From Burkholderiales bacterium (GTDB taxonomy: Bacteria; Pseudomonadota; Gammaproteobacteria; Burkholderiales; SG8-41): a DNA stretch of 64,000 nt. Positions 54,191-63,984 of this stretch are shown here, piece after piece. The translations under genes and the position numbers were made by a program. The number at the start of each line of letters is the position of its first letter. Position 1 is the first letter of the stretch. Location of the stretch: contig JAIENU010000022.1 in assembly GCA_019751125.1 (NCBI GenBank), positions 31,475 through 95,474 of the forward strand. Direction: 5' to 3'. Below the pieces are notes generated by a model. That model was not told the DNA's origin. It searched no databases and worked only from the letters and a program-made list of their open reading frames with translations.

Positions 54191-55243
54191 TTACCAGCCG
54201 GCGATCAGATCGGCGCTCGGCTTGACCTCGCCACGCTCGACGCGATGCACCAGCTCGTTCATTTTGGCGTGCAGCGGTGCCGGCACACCGATCGAGGCGC
54301 CGCGCTCGGCGACATAACCGTTGATGAAATCGGTCTCGGTGCGGCGGCCCTTGAACATGTCCTGCGCCATCGACGGGCGCTGGTCATCGGAACGTTTCTT
54401 GGCGCCTTCGCGCAGGATTTCCTCGATGCCGGCCAGCGCATCGCGGTTGCCCTCACCCGCCAGCGCGAGCATCTCGGGCTCCATGCCGAGCATGCGCTCC
54501 AGCGAGTAACCCAGGGCCTGTCCGACACGCACCGACTGCGAGCCGAGGCGGATCGACACCGAGCGCGGGCCGTCGGCCGCGTCGCGCTGGTTGCCGGAAA
54601 GACCGGTCGCGGCGCAGAGGCCGTTGCGCATCGCATTCACCGTGAGCTTGGACCAGCGCTCGCCCCACAGATTGGTGGTGACCTTGCCGCTGTCGGCCGA
54701 GCGCAGCAGCGCGACCACTTCCTCCGCCCGCGGCGTGATGCGGCCATGCGGCTCGCCGACACGGAAAACCGTGTGCTTGTCGCCACCCAGCGGCACCATG
54801 CGCTTGATGTGCCCCGGCGCGTACAGCTCGGCGGCGATCAGACTGGCGATGCAGCCGAGTGTCTTGCCCCAGCCGACGATGGCGGCGATGCGCTCTTCGT
54901 TGATGCAGTTCTGTAGCGAGATGAAATAGCCATCCGGCGCCATGTACGGCTTGATCAGGTGCGTCGCCCATTCGGTGTCATAGGCCTTGACGCAGATGAA
55001 GGCGATGTCGAAGGGTTTTTCCTTGCAGAAGCGCTGCACCTCGGTGATGTGGATGGCATTGCACTTCACCACATGGGTTTCTTCCGGCGTCATGCCGGAG
55101 AGGTGCAGGCCCTGGGTGCGCATCACTTCAACATGCTCGGGCCAGGGATCAATCATCGTCACGTCATGCCCGGCACGGGTCATGTGCCCGCCGGCGATGC
55201 CGCCAATGGCGCCGGCACCGACCACTACGATACGTTTACCCAT
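54191..55243 (-). CDS. Ketopantoate reductase-like (ApbA/PanE family) oxidoreductase
   Basis: 350 residues. N-terminal Rossmann motif VVVGAGAIGGIAGGHMTRAGHDV, then DIAFICVKAYDTEWATHLI and SLQNCINEERIAAIVGWGKTLG; the C-terminal helical domain has WSKLTVNAMRNGLCAATGL. ApbA family members reduce 2-oxoacids with NADPH. In this cluster it may act on the oxoacid made by the adjoining dehydrogenase rather than on ketopantoate. An AT-rich dispersed element lies between it and the dehydrogenase. Confidence 0.88.
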   Translation of the reverse strand: MGKRIVVVGAGAIGGIAGGHMTRAGHDVTMIDPWPEHVEVMRTQGLHLSGMTPEETHVVKCNAIHITEVQRFCKEKPFDIAFICVKAYDTEWATHLIKPYMAPDGYFISLQNCINEERIAAIVGWGKTLGCIASLIAAELYAPGHIKRMVPLGGDKHTVFRVGEPHGRITPRAEEVVALLRSADSGKVTTNLWGERWSKLTVNAMRNGLCAATGLSGNQRDAADGPRSVSIRLGSQSVRVGQALGYSLERMLGMEPEMLALAGEGNRDALAGIEEILREGAKKRSDDQRPSMAQDMFKGRRTETDFINGYVAERGASIGVPAPLHAKMNELVHRVERGEVKPSADLIAGW

Positions 55244-55279
55244 ATAATTTTCTCAATAAAAACAATGACTTATGAATAA
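55243..55279 (-). repeat. AT-rich dispersed element, copy 10
   Basis: Minus strand CATAAGTCATTGTTTTTATT followed by GAGAAAATTATATG. It starts about 18 bases after the dehydrogenase stop and runs into the start codon of the reductase gene. Its left flank GGTTATTCATAA matches that of copy 3. Confidence 0.75.
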
Positions 55280-55296
55280 CCTTACTCTACAGCGCC

Positions 55297-56343
55297 TCAC
55301 AGCTTGGCAATGATCGCATCGGTAAAGCGCTTGGTGCCGGCATCACCACCCAGATCACGGGTGACGTGCTTGCGCTCGGCCAGCACCGCAGTCAGCGCGG
55401 CGTCGATGCGGTTGGCGGCGTCGTTCTCGCCGATGTGGCGCAGCATCAGCACACCGGAGAGGATCATCGCCATCGGGTTGGCAATGTCCTTGCCGGCGAT
55501 GTCCGGCGCAGTGCCGTGCACGGCTTCGAACATCGCGCAGTCCGGGCCGATGTTGGCGCCGGGTGCGACACCGAGGCCGCCGACGAGGCCCGCCGCGAGG
55601 TCGGAGACGATGTCGCCGAACAGGTTGGCGAGCAGCAGGCCGTCAAAGGTTTCTGGCTTGATCACCAGTTCCATGCACAGCGCATCGATGACGCGGGAAT
55701 CGCAGACGATCTCGGGATATTTCGTGCCCACTTCCTGCCCCACTTTCAGGAACAGGCCATCGGTCATTTTCAGTACGTTGGCCTTGTGGCCGATGGTCAT
55801 TTTGCGGCGACCGGTTTTTTTCAGGTATTCGAAACCGTAACGCGCGCAGCGCTCGGTGGCGCCGCGGGTGATGCGTTTGATCGCCTCGGCGGTGTCGTCA
55901 TCGATCATGCGCTCGTTGCCGACGTAGAGGTCTTCGCTGTTCTCGCGGAAGATCACCAGGTCCACCTTGTCGAAACGCGAAGCCACGCCGGGGTAGTTCT
56001 TGATCGGCCGCACGTTGACGAAGAGCTGCAGCTCCTTGCGCAGCGCGATCGCGATGCTCGGATAGTCGGCGCGCCATTCCTTGCCGCCGCGCATGCGCTC
56101 GATCTTGATGCGGTAGTTGCCGCCGAAGGGCGTCTGCGTCGGGCCTTTCAGCGCCAGCTTGTTGCGCTCAATCGACTCGAGCACGTTGACCGGCAGCGGC
56201 GTGCCGTGCTCCTTCTCGGCACGCAGGCCGACCAGCACATCCTCGAATTCGACCTTCGCGCCCGAGGCCTTGATGATGGCGCAGGTCGCGCCGACGACTT
56301 CGGGTCCGATGCCGTCGCCCGGCACCACGGTGACTTTGTTCAA
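55297..56343 (-). CDS. Isocitrate/isopropylmalate family dehydrogenase
   Basis: 348 residues. Beta-decarboxylating dehydrogenase signatures: VVPGDGIGPEVVGATCAIIKASGA, NVRPIKNYPGV, VIFRENSEDLYVGNE, GHKANVLKMTDGLF, LLANLFGDIVSDLAAGLVGGLGVAPGANIG and AVHGTAPDIAGKDIANP. FRENSEDLY is the isocitrate-type (NAD) phosphorylation-loop form rather than the LeuB form. The start is TTG at 56343, supported by GGAGAAG 5-6 bases upstream. It probably oxidises and decarboxylates the LeuCD product. Confidence 0.9.
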   Translation of the reverse strand: MNKVTVVPGDGIGPEVVGATCAIIKASGAKVEFEDVLVGLRAEKEHGTPLPVNVLESIERNKLALKGPTQTPFGGNYRIKIERMRGGKEWRADYPSIAIALRKELQLFVNVRPIKNYPGVASRFDKVDLVIFRENSEDLYVGNERMIDDDTAEAIKRITRGATERCARYGFEYLKKTGRRKMTIGHKANVLKMTDGLFLKVGQEVGTKYPEIVCDSRVIDALCMELVIKPETFDGLLLANLFGDIVSDLAAGLVGGLGVAPGANIGPDCAMFEAVHGTAPDIAGKDIANPMAMILSGVLMLRHIGENDAANRIDAALTAVLAERKHVTRDLGGDAGTKRFTDAIIAKL

Positions 56344-56436
56344 AGCACTTCTCCAGAGTATTAAAAATTTGAACCCGGATTAAAGCAGAAAAACCGGCAG
56401 AAACCCGCCCCAAGCCCGGAATGTGGCATCCCCCAG

Positions 56437-56469
56437 TAAAAACGGCGTCCGGGGGGACCGGACGCCGTC
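56437..56469 (-). terminator. Rho-independent terminator after tctA
   Basis: An 11-bp perfect stem (56442-56452 with 56458-56468), a 5-base loop, then TTTTTACT on the minus strand. It separates tctBA from the downstream dehydrogenase gene. Confidence 0.88.
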
Positions 56470-56493
56470 GGGCGCAGGGTGAAGCCGGCCGGG

Positions 56494-58002
56494 CTAGCTT
56501 TCGTCGCCCTTGCTGCCCAGCTTGCGCAACATCGGGATGATGAACGGCAGCAGCACCGAAATCACCGACATTGCCAGCAGCACCACGGTGATGGTGCTGC
56601 CGTAGAAGATTTTCAGGTCGCCGCTGGAGATGGTCATCGCCTGGCGGAAGGACTGCTCCATCATGCCGCCGAGCACCAGCGACAGCACCAGCGGTGCCAC
56701 CGGGATGCCGGTCTTGTCGAAGACGTAACCGATCACGCCGAAGCCCAGGATCAGCCACAGGTCAACCGTGCTGCCGTTGATGGCATAGGCACCGATGGCG
56801 GAGATGGCGACGATCAGCGGATAGAGGATGCCCTGCGGGATGTAGAGCAGGCGCACGAACAGGCCGATCAGCGGCAGGTTCAGGATCACCAGCATCACGT
56901 TGCCGATGTACATGCTGTTGATCAGGCCCCACACCAGGTCGGGCTTGTTCTGGAACAGCAGCGGGCCGGGCTGTACGCCATACATGATGAAGGCGCCGAG
57001 CAGCACCGCGGTGGCGCCGCCACCGGGAATGCCCAGCGTCAGCAACGGTACCAGCGCGCCGGCGGTGTCGGAGTTGTTGGCCGACTCCGGACCCGCGACA
57101 CCTTCGATCGCGCCCTTGCCGAATTCCTCGGGATGCTTGGACAGGCGTTTTTCGGTGGTGTACGACATGATCGAGGCAATGGTGCCGCCGGCGCCCGGCA
57201 ATACACCGATGACGAAGCCGATGATGCCGCCGCGCCAGATCGGACCGATCGAACGCTTCCACTCCTCCTTTGTCAGCCACAGCTTGCCGGTGATTTTCAT
57301 CGCCTGCGCCGAACTGCCCCTGAAGATGTCCTCGAGGCCGCGCAGCACTTCGGCCATTGCAAACAGTCCGACCACCACCACCACAAAGCCGACGCCGTCG
57401 AGGAACTCGGGCACACCCATGGTGAAGCGCGCCTGGCCCGACTGCAGGTCGATACCGATGGTGGCAATCATCAGGCCGAGGATGGTGGCAATCACGCCCT
57501 TCGCCGGCGAGTCGCCGGTCAGCGTGGACACCGCGGTCATCGCGAACAGCATCAGCGTAAAGTATTCGGCGGGGCCGAATTTCAGCGCCATCGAGGTCAG
57601 CGGCAGCGCGAACAGCGTGAGGCCGATGACGCCGATGGTGCCGGCGATGAAGGAACCGATGGCGGACACGGCGAGTGCCGCGCCGGCGCGGCCGTTTTTC
57701 GCCATTTCATAGCCGTCAATCGAGGTCATCACCGAGGCCGCCTCGCCCGGTGTGCGGATCAGGATCGCGGTGGTCGAGCCGCCGTATTTGGCGCCGTAGT
57801 AGATGCCGGCCATCATGATCAGGGCCGAAGTCGGGTTCATGCCGTAGGTGATCGGGATCAGCAGCGCGATGCCGGCCGAGGGTCCGATGCCCGGCAGCAC
57901 GCCGATGATGGTGCCCATCAGCACGCCGAGGAAGGTGTACCAGAGGTTCATCGGCTCCATTGCCACCACGAAGCCGTTCAGGATATGGGTGAAGGTGTCC
58001 AT
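56494..58002 (-). CDS. tctA: Tripartite tricarboxylate transporter large membrane subunit TctA
   Basis: 502 residues, about 12 membrane segments. TctA signatures: [79 protein letters not shown] (in blocks) and [27 protein letters not shown]. It carries tri- or dicarboxylates with a Bug receptor and TctB. It follows tctB by 7 bases; the terminator follows. Confidence 0.95.
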   Translation of the reverse strand: MDTFTHILNGFVVAMEPMNLWYTFLGVLMGTIIGVLPGIGPSAGIALLIPITYGMNPTSALIMMAGIYYGAKYGGSTTAILIRTPGEAASVMTSIDGYEMAKNGRAGAALAVSAIGSFIAGTIGVIGLTLFALPLTSMALKFGPAEYFTLMLFAMTAVSTLTGDSPAKGVIATILGLMIATIGIDLQSGQARFTMGVPEFLDGVGFVVVVVGLFAMAEVLRGLEDIFRGSSAQAMKITGKLWLTKEEWKRSIGPIWRGGIIGFVIGVLPGAGGTIASIMSYTTEKRLSKHPEEFGKGAIEGVAGPESANNSDTAGALVPLLTLGIPGGGATAVLLGAFIMYGVQPGPLLFQNKPDLVWGLINSMYIGNVMLVILNLPLIGLFVRLLYIPQGILYPLIVAISAIGAYAINGSTVDLWLILGFGVIGYVFDKTGIPVAPLVLSLVLGGMMEQSFRQAMTISSGDLKIFYGSTITVVLLAMSVISVLLPFIIPMLRKLGSKGDES

Positions 58003-58009
58003 CGCGGCC

Positions 58010-58477
58010 TCAGAACGGAACGATGCCGCGGGCGAGGTTCACGCCGAGCACCTGGGTGAACACCAGATAACTGATCACCGCGAACAGCACGCTGGTCAGC
58101 ACATTCATCAGCATCCGGCCGCGGTTGAAGAAATGGGTCATCACCAGCAGGTACAGCGCGGTGGACAGCATGTAGCCGAGGCGCTCGAAGGCGAACACAT
58201 AAGCCGCGGTGCCGGCGATGATGGCCAGGATGACGGCATGGTGTTTTTCGAAGCGGAAGGGTTCGGATTTTTCTTCGGTGGCTGCCTTGTTGCGCGCGCC
58301 GCGGATGATTTCGGCGAGCAGCATGCCGGCGGCGATCAGCAGGCCGATGCCGAGCATCTGCGGGAAGGCCTTGGGCCCCAGCGGGTCACCCAGCGCGAGC
58401 GTCGGAATCTTCGACGTCGCCCACAAATACACGGCCGCGAGCAGCACCGTGCACACAAAAATGATGCGATCAACCAT
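58010..58477 (-). CDS. tctB: Tripartite tricarboxylate transporter small membrane subunit TctB
   Basis: 155 residues with four membrane segments, starting MVDRIIFVCTVLLAAVYLWATSKIPTLALGDPLGPKAFPQML, the TctB opening. The ATG at 58477 has GGGAGGGG upstream; an ATG at 58507 is also in frame. It is the first gene of the transport operon. Confidence 0.9.
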   Translation of the reverse strand: MVDRIIFVCTVLLAAVYLWATSKIPTLALGDPLGPKAFPQMLGIGLLIAAGMLLAEIIRGARNKAATEEKSEPFRFEKHHAVILAIIAGTAAYVFAFERLGYMLSTALYLLVMTHFFNRGRMLMNVLTSVLFAVISYLVFTQVLGVNLARGIVPF

Positions 58478-58961
58478 ACCTGGAACCCCTCCCGATCGGA
58501 ACGCCAAAAACGAAGGCCCCGCGTTGTTGTGCGCTAGAAGCGCCTGGCGTTAATTGCGCGGAACACGATCATTGCCGGCGGGAATCTTAACCGGTTGACT
58601 GCGGTCAGGCTACCGGCAACGCGTGCCGATGTGACCACGGCATCAATTCAATACCGGATCAAAGCACCTCGTCAGTGCACTGAAGCGTCATCACTCCATT
58701 GCAGACTTGCGATGTCAGGAACACTTGCCGCCCGCATTGCTGACTGCAAAAGAGGTCGTCATCACAGGCGTGACTGGATGATTCTTCATAAGCCATTGTT
58801 TTATATATGCATTTCAACAACTCCCGGCGGCGGGCAAAACAGGCTGTCGCTGCAAGCCTTGAAGCACCCCGCCGGGGATCAACTTCATGCCGGTGAGTCC
58901 GCATGATTACAATGGGCGCCGCGAACGTTCCGGTACAACAACACTTTCAACTCTGAACTCA
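58478..58961. other. 484-base divergent intergenic region
   Basis: Between tctB and the GlcD-like gene. It must hold promoters for both directions, but I find no convincing -35/-10 pair. It contains copy 11 of the AT-rich element and no supported gene; small open frames here lack family signals. Confidence 0.6.
58784..58812 (+). repeat. AT-rich dispersed element, copy 11
   Basis: Plus strand CATAAGCCATTGTTTTATAT followed by ATGCATTTC. The left arm is a perfect consensus. This is the only copy in a divergent gap, about 150 bases before the GlcD-like start. Confidence 0.7.
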
Positions 58962-60383
<1,422 letters not shown>

Positions 60384-60392
60384 GGCCGCGGT

Positions 60393-60764
60393 TCAGGCCG
60401 CGACCACGAACAGCGCCACCACGCAGCCCACGGCAGCCACCCACAACAGCGTGCGCAGGGTCGGCCGGTCGTAGATATAGGCCAGGGTATAAAGCACGCG
60501 CAGCACGACAAAGGCCACCGCAAGACCGTCGATCGTCGCCTGGGCCGCACCGGCAAGATGGGCGATGATCACCGCCGCCGCGAACAACGGAAAAGCCTCG
60601 AAAGCATTGAGCTGCGCCCAGTAGGCACGCTGCCGTCGCGGCGACAGGGCTTCAAGCCCGGCACGCGGCATGGCATTGTCATAGGTCTTGCGCCATTTCG
60701 AGACGGCAGTCGGCCAGTACGGCATCAGGCCGGCGACAAGTACCATCCAGTAGGCGGTGGTCAT
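60393..60764 (-). CDS. MAPEG family membrane protein
   Basis: 123 residues with four hydrophobic segments. MAPEG features: an N-terminal membrane helix, NAMPRAGLEALSPRRQRAYWAQLNAFEAFPLFAAAVI and VLRVLYTLAYIYDRPTLRTLLW (the RxxY-type pattern). Prokaryotic members have glutathione transferase-like activity in some cases. Convergent with the GlcD-like gene. Confidence 0.88.
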   Translation of the reverse strand: MTTAYWMVLVAGLMPYWPTAVSKWRKTYDNAMPRAGLEALSPRRQRAYWAQLNAFEAFPLFAAAVIIAHLAGAAQATIDGLAVAFVVLRVLYTLAYIYDRPTLRTLLWVAAVGCVVALFVVAA

Positions 60765-60856
60765 GGCAAACTCCAGTATTGCAGTGATGGATATGGAACC
60801 GGGACGCGCCCGGATGCGGAACCTTTTTCAGGCCATGGCGGCCCAAGCAAATCATT

Positions 60857-61252
60857 ATGACCGACAAAATCAGGAAAACCGACGCCGAATGGAAGGCCGA
60901 ACTGACGCCGCAGCAATACGAGGTGGCGCGGCGCAAGGGCACCGAACGCGCCTTTACCGGCGAGTTCTGGGACAACCACGCGGACGGCATCTACCGCTGC
61001 GTGTGCTGCGACACGGTGCTGTTCAATTCGGCGGAGAAATACGATTCCGGCAGCGGCTGGCCGAGCTTCTGGCAACCGGCAGTGGCCGCCAACGTCGCCA
61101 CCGAGGATGACCTCGGCCATTTCATGCGCCGCACCGAAGTGCTGTGCAGCCGCTGCGACGCCCACCTTGGCCATGTCTTCGAGGACGGGCCGGCCCCCAC
61201 CGGACTGCGCTACTGCATCAACTCGGCGGCGCTGAAATTCGAGAAATATTGA
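60857..61252 (+). CDS. msrB: Peptide-methionine (R)-S-oxide reductase
   Basis: 131 residues. Reduces methionine-R-sulfoxide. [23 protein letters not shown] and [18 protein letters not shown] carry the four zinc cysteines; [11 protein letters not shown] and [11 protein letters not shown] hold the substrate pocket and catalytic Cys. It heads the block with the hypothetical, yciB, bolA and ppiC genes. Confidence 0.97.
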   Translation: MTDKIRKTDAEWKAELTPQQYEVARRKGTERAFTGEFWDNHADGIYRCVCCDTVLFNSAEKYDSGSGWPSFWQPAVAANVATEDDLGHFMRRTEVLCSRCDAHLGHVFEDGPAPTGLRYCINSAALKFEKY

Positions 61253-61270
61253 GAGTTTCATCAATAATGA

Positions 61271-61305
61271 CAAAAACATGCCTCTGCCGAGGCTTTCATG
61301 TTTTT
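61271..61305 (+). terminator. Terminator-like hairpin after msrB
   Basis: Outer arms AAAAACATG and CATGTTTTT enclose an inner GCCTC/GAGGC stem, 19 bases past the msrB stop, ending in five T. It would end msrB mRNA or limit readthrough to the next gene. Confidence 0.6.
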
Positions 61306-61319
61306 GGAAAAACTCAAAA

Positions 61320-62036
61320 GTGAACCGGACTGCCCGCCGCGCACTGGACCGTCACGCCGGCGACATCATCACCGCCTTTGATGCGGCCGGCCCCTTTCCC
61401 GGACAGGAGGCAACCCCCGAAGCTCTGGCGGCAGCCGTTGGTGAATGCCTGGAAACCTGCACCCTGATCAGTCAGGAACAGGGCGAGGACAGTGAAACCG
61501 GACTGCCACCGGAGGAACTCGACGAGCTGTCAGACTGCCTGATGGAATGCCTGTCCGACCTCGGGCTTTGGGCCTGGCAGCTGAAACGTGACGAGGCCCG
61601 CGCCGGCATCGAGGATCTGGCGCTGGATGCCGCGCAATGGCTCAGCGCCCGCGGCGCGCAGATCAGCGTGCTGGAACCGGCAGTCAACGCCCTGACGCGG
61701 CAGGCCAATGCCAGCAGCGACCCGGCGGCATTGAAGACCCTGTTTGAGCGCGGCTGCGCGATCATCAGTTGCACTTCGGAAGCCATCAGCGGCAGCCGGG
61801 ATCCGGCGGTGCTGCAGCCCTGGCTGATGCTGCATTTCAATTGCGCAATCATCGCCACCCGCAGCGGGGATGGAACAGCCATGAACGCCGCCTATGACCT
61901 GCTGGAAAGCCACCTGCCGGGGCATTGTGTGACTTTTTTCCGCGAAGGGCTCGCCGAGGTGTCCAAACCAGCCTACAGCGAGGCGGCTCGTCAGGCCATG
62001 CGCCAGCGTTTCGCCAAATGGACTGCCCAAGGCTAA
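61320..62036 (+). CDS. Hypothetical helical protein
   Basis: About 238 residues from the GTG at 61320; an ATG at 61278 is in frame but lies inside the msrB terminator hairpin. The protein is alpha-helical and acidic with several Cys (VGECLETCTLISQEQ, LSDCLMECLSDLGLW, FERGCAIISCTS, LHFNCAII). No signal peptide or known motif. It sits 19 bases before yciB. I cannot assign a function. Confidence 0.6.
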   Translation: MNRTARRALDRHAGDIITAFDAAGPFPGQEATPEALAAAVGECLETCTLISQEQGEDSETGLPPEELDELSDCLMECLSDLGLWAWQLKRDEARAGIEDLALDAAQWLSARGAQISVLEPAVNALTRQANASSDPAALKTLFERGCAIISCTSEAISGSRDPAVLQPWLMLHFNCAIIATRSGDGTAMNAAYDLLESHLPGHCVTFFREGLAEVSKPAYSEAARQAMRQRFAKWTAQG

Positions 62037-62055
62037 GCGAGGATAATTGCAGGCC

Positions 62056-62595
62056 ATGAAGTTTCTGTTCGACATTTTCCCGGTCATCCTGTTTTTTGCC
62101 GCGTTCAAGTTCTACGGCATCTATATCGCCACCGCGGTGGCGATCGCCGCCACCTTCGCGCAGATCGGCTGGATGTGGCTGAAGCACCGCAAGGTCGAGA
62201 ACATGCAGTGGATCAGCCTCGGGCTGATCGTGGTCTTCGGCGGAGCGACCCTGCTGCTGCGCGACGAGACCTTCATCAAGTGGAAACCGACCGTGCTCTA
62301 CTGGCTGTTCGCGGTGGCGCTGCTGGTGTCCGAATATGCCTTCCGCAAGAACCTGATCCGCTCGATGATGGAAACCCAGGTCACCGCGCCCGACGCGGTG
62401 TGGAAAAAACTGCTTCACGGCTGGATCGGCTTTTTTGTGTTCATGGGGGTTCTTAACCTCTACGTCGCCTACGGCTTTTCGACCGATTTCTGGGTCAGCT
62501 TCAAGCTCTTTGGCGGCATCGGCCTGATGCTGGTCTTTGTGGTGCTGCAAGCCGTGATCCTGGCGCCACACATGAAGGAAAAGGGTGGCGAATGA
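62056..62595 (+). CDS. yciB: Inner-membrane septation protein YciB/IspZ
   Basis: 179 residues, five hydrophobic segments. [82 protein letters not shown] (read in blocks) is the YciB pattern. It interacts with divisome and elongasome proteins in E. coli. The ATG at 62056 is preferred over an in-frame TTG at 62047. Confidence 0.95.
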   Translation: MKFLFDIFPVILFFAAFKFYGIYIATAVAIAATFAQIGWMWLKHRKVENMQWISLGLIVVFGGATLLLRDETFIKWKPTVLYWLFAVALLVSEYAFRKNLIRSMMETQVTAPDAVWKKLLHGWIGFFVFMGVLNLYVAYGFSTDFWVSFKLFGGIGLMLVFVVLQAVILAPHMKEKGGE

Positions 62596-62605
62596 GAGGC
62601 GGCAA

Positions 62606-62896
62606 ATGAACGCCCCGGCAGCCATCGCTGAAAACAATGTCGCCGCGATGATCCGCGACCGGCTGGCTGTTCTTGCACCGGAGTCGCTGGAATTGCTGGA
62701 TGAGTCCGGCCAGCATGTCGGACACGAAGGCGCACGGGGCGGTGGCGGACATTACCAGCTGATCATTGTTTCCGCGGCTTTTTCCGGGCAGCCGCTTCAG
62801 GCCCGGCACCGCATGGTTTACCAGGCGCTGGGACCGCTGATGCAGCGCGAAATCCACGCCCTCGCCATCAAGGCTTATACCCCGCAGGAAATCTGA
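62606..62896 (+). CDS. BolA family protein
   Basis: 96 residues from the ATG at 62606, with AGAGGCGG upstream. BolA fold: MIRDRLAVLAPESLELLDESGQHVGHEG, GGHYQLIIVSAAFSGQPLQARHRMVYQALGPLM and IHALAIKAYTPQE. The His residues in HRMVY and IHAL are those BolA uses to share an iron-sulfur cluster with monothiol glutaredoxins. It follows yciB by 10 bases. Confidence 0.93.
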   Translation: MNAPAAIAENNVAAMIRDRLAVLAPESLELLDESGQHVGHEGARGGGGHYQLIIVSAAFSGQPLQARHRMVYQALGPLMQREIHALAIKAYTPQEI

Positions 62897-62919
62897 ATTC
62901 ACCCACAGGAGCTGCAAAC

Positions 62920-63687
62920 ATGCGCACTACCCTCTCGCTGACCCTGATGCTTGCCGCGCTTGCCGCGGCGCCCGCCGCCCTGGCGCAGGTGGCCAAGGTC
63001 AACGGCACCCCGATTCCGCAAGCCCGCGCCGATGCCCTGCTCAAGGAAATCACCGCCCAGGGCCGCCCCGACTCTCCCGAACTGCGCGCGATGATCAAGC
63101 AGGAACTGGTCAGCCGCGAGGTCATGGTCCAGGAAGCAGTGAAGCTCGGCTTGAACAAGAGCCCAGAGGTCGCCCAGCAACTGGACATCGCCCGCCAGGA
63201 AATCCTGATCCGCGCCTTCCTCAGTGACGCCGCCCGCAAGACCCCGGTTTCAGACGATGCGCTGCGCAAGGCACACGAACGCTTCAAGGACAGCCCCGCG
63301 GCCAATGAATACCGAGCGCGGCACATCCTGGTCGGCTCAGAAGCCGAAGGACAGGCAATCATCAAGGAACTGAAAGGCGGCGCCGACTTCGCCAAGATTG
63401 CCGCTGCGCGCTCCCGCGACGAAGGCACCAAGGCCCAGGGCGGCGAACTCAACTGGGCAGCCCCGAATACCTATGTGCGCCCCTTTGCCGAGGCACTGGC
63501 GCGCATGAAAAAAGGCGAGCTGACCGAGAACCCGGTGCAAAGCAATTTCGGCTGGCATGTAATCCGCCTGGATGACACCCGTCCGCTCAGCTTCGAGGCC
63601 ATCAAGCCCCAGCTGCAGCAGGTGGTGCAACGCGAAATCATCCAGAAACAGATCGACGACCTGCGGGCCAAAGCCAAGGTCGAGTAA
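62920..63687 (+). CDS. Periplasmic parvulin-type peptidyl-prolyl isomerase
   Basis: 255 residues with signal peptide (MRTTLSLTLMLAALAAAPAALAQ). An N-terminal SurA/PrsA-like helical region precedes a parvulin domain (YRARHILVGSEAEGQAIIKELKGGADFAKIAAARSRDEGTKAQGGELNW and NPVQSNFGWHVIRLDDTRPL in blocks). It helps fold outer-membrane or periplasmic proteins. The msrB-yciB-bolA-ppiC order is common in Burkholderiales. Confidence 0.93.
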   Translation: MRTTLSLTLMLAALAAAPAALAQVAKVNGTPIPQARADALLKEITAQGRPDSPELRAMIKQELVSREVMVQEAVKLGLNKSPEVAQQLDIARQEILIRAFLSDAARKTPVSDDALRKAHERFKDSPAANEYRARHILVGSEAEGQAIIKELKGGADFAKIAAARSRDEGTKAQGGELNWAAPNTYVRPFAEALARMKKGELTENPVQSNFGWHVIRLDDTRPLSFEAIKPQLQQVVQREIIQKQIDDLRAKAKVE

Positions 63688-63738
63688 TCGCGAACCGCTG
63701 CAAGGGCTGCTGCCTGCTCCACCGGCAGCCCTGACAGC

Positions 63739-63768
63739 AAAAAGCCCGGCATCTGCCGGGCTTTTTTT
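63739..63768 (+). terminator. Rho-independent terminator after the parvulin gene
   Basis: An 11-bp stem (63740-63750 with 63755-63765) with a 4-base loop and seven T. It closes the msrB-to-ppiC block. Confidence 0.92.
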
Positions 63769-63952
63769 ACGTCCTGCGCCGGCCAAACATGAGCCAGGCC
63801 ATCAATCGATGGGAGTCACTACACTGAGTCGCTACACGCACGACCACCGCAGCCGTCCGTCGCAGCAGCCGGGGCTCAGCGGAGTGTTACGCAACAATAA
63901 AGGGGGAACACGAACAAGCGCCTAGGAAATACAAAAGGGGAAACACAAAAGA
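63769..63952. other. Intergenic stretch, no gene seen
   Basis: Between the two terminators near the right edge. No open frame has family signals or a ribosome-binding site, and no repeat was found. Confidence 0.5.
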
Positions 63953-63984
63953 AAAAGCCCGACCTCATCGAGGCCGGGCTTTTC
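63953..63984 (-). terminator. Rho-independent terminator for a gene beyond the right edge
   Basis: AAAGCCCG-A-CCTC pairs with GAGG-C-CGGGCTTT over a short loop. The T-rich tail is better on the minus strand (TTTTTCTTTTG), so it probably ends a minus-strand gene lying to the right. Confidence 0.7.
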
